Origin: Trinickia dabaoshanensis
GTDB taxonomy: Bacteria; Pseudomonadota; Gammaproteobacteria; Burkholderiales; Burkholderiaceae
Assembly: GCF_002879885.1 (NCBI RefSeq)
Contig: NZ_PNYA01000004.1
Coordinates: 186,001 to 250,000, forward strand
Reading direction: 5' to 3'
Length of the DNA stretch: 64,000 bases
The notes beneath the pieces are model-generated. The model did no database searches, was not told the DNA's origin, and saw only the letters and a list, made by a program, of their open reading frames with translations. The position numbers and the translations under genes were made by a program. How positions within the stretch are numbered: position 1 is the first letter of the stretch; each line of letters begins with the position of its first letter. Below, in pieces: positions 62,715 to 64,000 of the stretch.

Positions 62715-64000
62715 ATGTCCGCCTTTGTCGTCGCGCCGGCACGTACGCTTTCCTTCCGCGCCGCGCTTGCCTCCCTCGCACTCGCGCTCGCCGCTTGCGC
62801 GGCACCGAATCCCCCTGCCGCGCAGCATGCGTATGTGGATCCGATCGGCTTGTTTCCGATGGCCGCCTACGATCAAAACGTCGATCACTGGATCGATCCG
62901 GCGAGCGCCAACGACGACACGCCGTTCCTGAGCGCGGCACAGCAGCAAGCTCAGTGGAACGCCTATCTCGCTCGCTATTTCGGTACCGGCGAGCGCGATG
63001 CCTCGCCGTGGAATCCGGCTTACATCGCTAATCGTCTATTCGGTCAAGGCGGCGCCGACATCGTCGACTTGCAACTGCGCCGCATCGGCAATTACGACAA
63101 CGAAGGCAAGGGACGCCGCACCATCGGCTATGGACAAAGCTACTTGCCGCATTCCGCTCGATGGATCGACGATATCGAGCGCAATATGAATTTGCAGCAA
63201 TTCGGACAGGCACCGCGGTATTCGCCACGCGCACGCGCGATCGCGACCGATGCCCTGCTCGTGCGCGAATTGCCGACGATGGATCCTTCGTTCTATTCGC
63301 ACACGCTCGCAGGCCAAGGTTATCCGTTCGACAATCTGCAAATCTCGTCGGTTCGGCCCGGCACGCCGCTTTACGTGCTGGGCCATAGCGTGGATGGCGC
63401 ATGGGATTACGTGCAAGCGCCCGACGTGCAAGGCTGGGTCTTAGCAAGCGGAGTAGGCTCGGCGGACGATGCGTTCATCGCGAACTGGACGCATCGTCCG
63501 AGCACCGGCTGGGGTGTGGCGATAACGGCATCGACTGCCGTCAGCGATACGACGGGCGTCTTCCGCTTCAATGCGACGGCGGGCACGCTACTGCCCGTTG
63601 CGGCAAGCTCGGCACCGCTCCCGTCCACCGCCCCAGGCCACCATACCGTGCTCGTTCCCGCCCGCGATATCGACGGCCGCGCCGTGATACGGGAAGCGCA
63701 ACTCCCCGACACGGCACTGGCTCCCGCCCCGATCGCAGCCACCCCGCGTCATTTGTCGTTACTGATCAAATCGTTGATCGGCCGCCCTTATGGGTGGGGC
63801 AATATGAATTTCTATAACGATTGCTCCTCTGAATTGCAGAGCATTTTCGCGGCGTTCGGCGTATGGTTGCCGCGCCATTCGTCGGCGCAAATGACGGCCG
63901 GCGATATGACCGACCTCTCGACCGAATCGCCGGCGCAGCGGCTCGATTATTTGATCGAGCACGGCAAGCCGATGCGTACGCTGATTTATATCGGCGGGCA
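62715..64000 (+). CDS. NlpC/P60 peptidoglycan hydrolase lipoprotein with SH3 domains (cut by the right edge)
   Basis: The first 428 residues of a secreted cell-wall hydrolase. The signal peptide ends in a lipobox (LALALAACAAP). A central region with SH3-like domains (YVLGHSVDGAWDYVQAPDVQGWV) precedes the NlpC/P60 domain, whose catalytic Cys is in NFYNDCSSELQSIFAAFG. The catalytic His and the third polar residue lie at or beyond the window edge. It cleaves peptide bonds within murein stems. The ATG at 62715 is chosen from the signal peptide. Confidence 0.88.
   Translation, partial: MSAFVVAPARTLSFRAALASLALALAACAAPNPPAAQHAYVDPIGLFPMAAYDQNVDHWIDPASANDDTPFLSAAQQQAQWNAYLARYFGTGERDASPWNPAYIANRLFGQGGADIVDLQLRRIGNYDNEGKGRRTIGYGQSYLPHSARWIDDIERNMNLQQFGQAPRYSPRARAIATDALLVRELPTMDPSFYSHTLAGQGYPFDNLQISSVRPGTPLYVLGHSVDGAWDYVQAPDVQGWVLASGVGSADDAFIANWTHRPSTGWGVAITASTAVSDTTGVFRFNATAGTLLPVAASSAPLPSTAPGHHTVLVPARDIDGRAVIREAQLPDTALAPAPIAATPRHLSLLIKSLIGRPYGWGNMNFYNDCSSELQSIFAAFGVWLPRHSSAQMTAGDMTDLSTESPAQRLDYLIEHGKPMRTLIYIGG

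Noticed and set aside
1-64000. CRISPR arrays, insertion sequences, rRNA genes or integrase-attachment pairs
   Set aside because: Reading through the window I saw no regular spacer repeats, no transposase or integrase motifs and no rRNA segments; short diverged copies could still be missed by eye.

Overview
The window is high-GC chromosomal DNA of a member of the Burkholderiaceae, most likely from the Paraburkholderia/Trinickia side of the old genus Burkholderia. Pointers are a braR-rsaL-braI type quorum-sensing locus, a PenR/PenA-type beta-lactamase pair, a hydroxyproline catabolic operon with a PAS-AraC regulator, and a complete tad (Flp pilus) locus. The species cannot be fixed from the sequence alone.

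Layout. 1-3345: a hybrid histidine kinase (cut by the left edge) with an upstream solute-binding protein and a small unknown gene. 3395-4811: decayed DNA with a truncated ExbD/TolR gene and a DUF3088-like remnant. 4812-6538: a compact two-gene module of unknown function whose second protein looks like an ImmA/IrrE peptidase with all its metal-binding residues replaced. 6635-7979: ribA and a CBS-domain gene. 8468-10376: quorum sensing with a lux-box-like site in the rsaL/braI gap. 10200-21252: a DNA glycosylase, then a scattered L-pipecolate/lysine degradation set (piperideine-2-carboxylate reductase, a candidate pipecolate oxidase, AmaB-type dehydrogenase, an aminoadipate-type aminotransferase, HglS). 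A LysR gene and the penR-penA pair lie within this stretch. 22861-28437: trans-4-hydroxyproline degradation (lhpR, lhpEFBA operon, divergent lhpC).

28675-37715 is an exopolysaccharide locus built around NfrA/NfrB. NfrB is a membrane glycosyltransferase ending in tandem MshEN c-di-GMP motifs. It is packaged with its own UDP-GlcNAc 2-epimerase and three exported carbohydrate-active or unknown proteins (a glycosidase-like TIM barrel, DUF4434, DUF2334) plus a small exported protein. It resembles an enlarged version of the E. coli N4-receptor glycan (NGR) pathway and is the most interesting system in the window.

38094-40359: MFS exporter, a small unknown gene and a DoxX protein. 40492-56089: a VpsR-like sigma-54 activator, a matching -24/-12 element, and the tad locus (two flp pilins, cpaA, cpaB, secretin, lipoprotein, cpaE, tadA, tadB, tadC, an ICMT-like methyltransferase, tadE, tadG). 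The tad locus is interrupted by an oppositely oriented hsp20 pair with a sigma-32-like promoter. Most tad genes share an unusual CGGGGGAA ribosome-binding leader. 56183-64000: a small unknown gene, a HypT-like LysR, a double-domain Asp/Glu racemase with a GltP-type symporter, an unknown protein, an Ap4A phosphorylase, and the start of an NlpC/P60 lipoprotein cut by the right edge.
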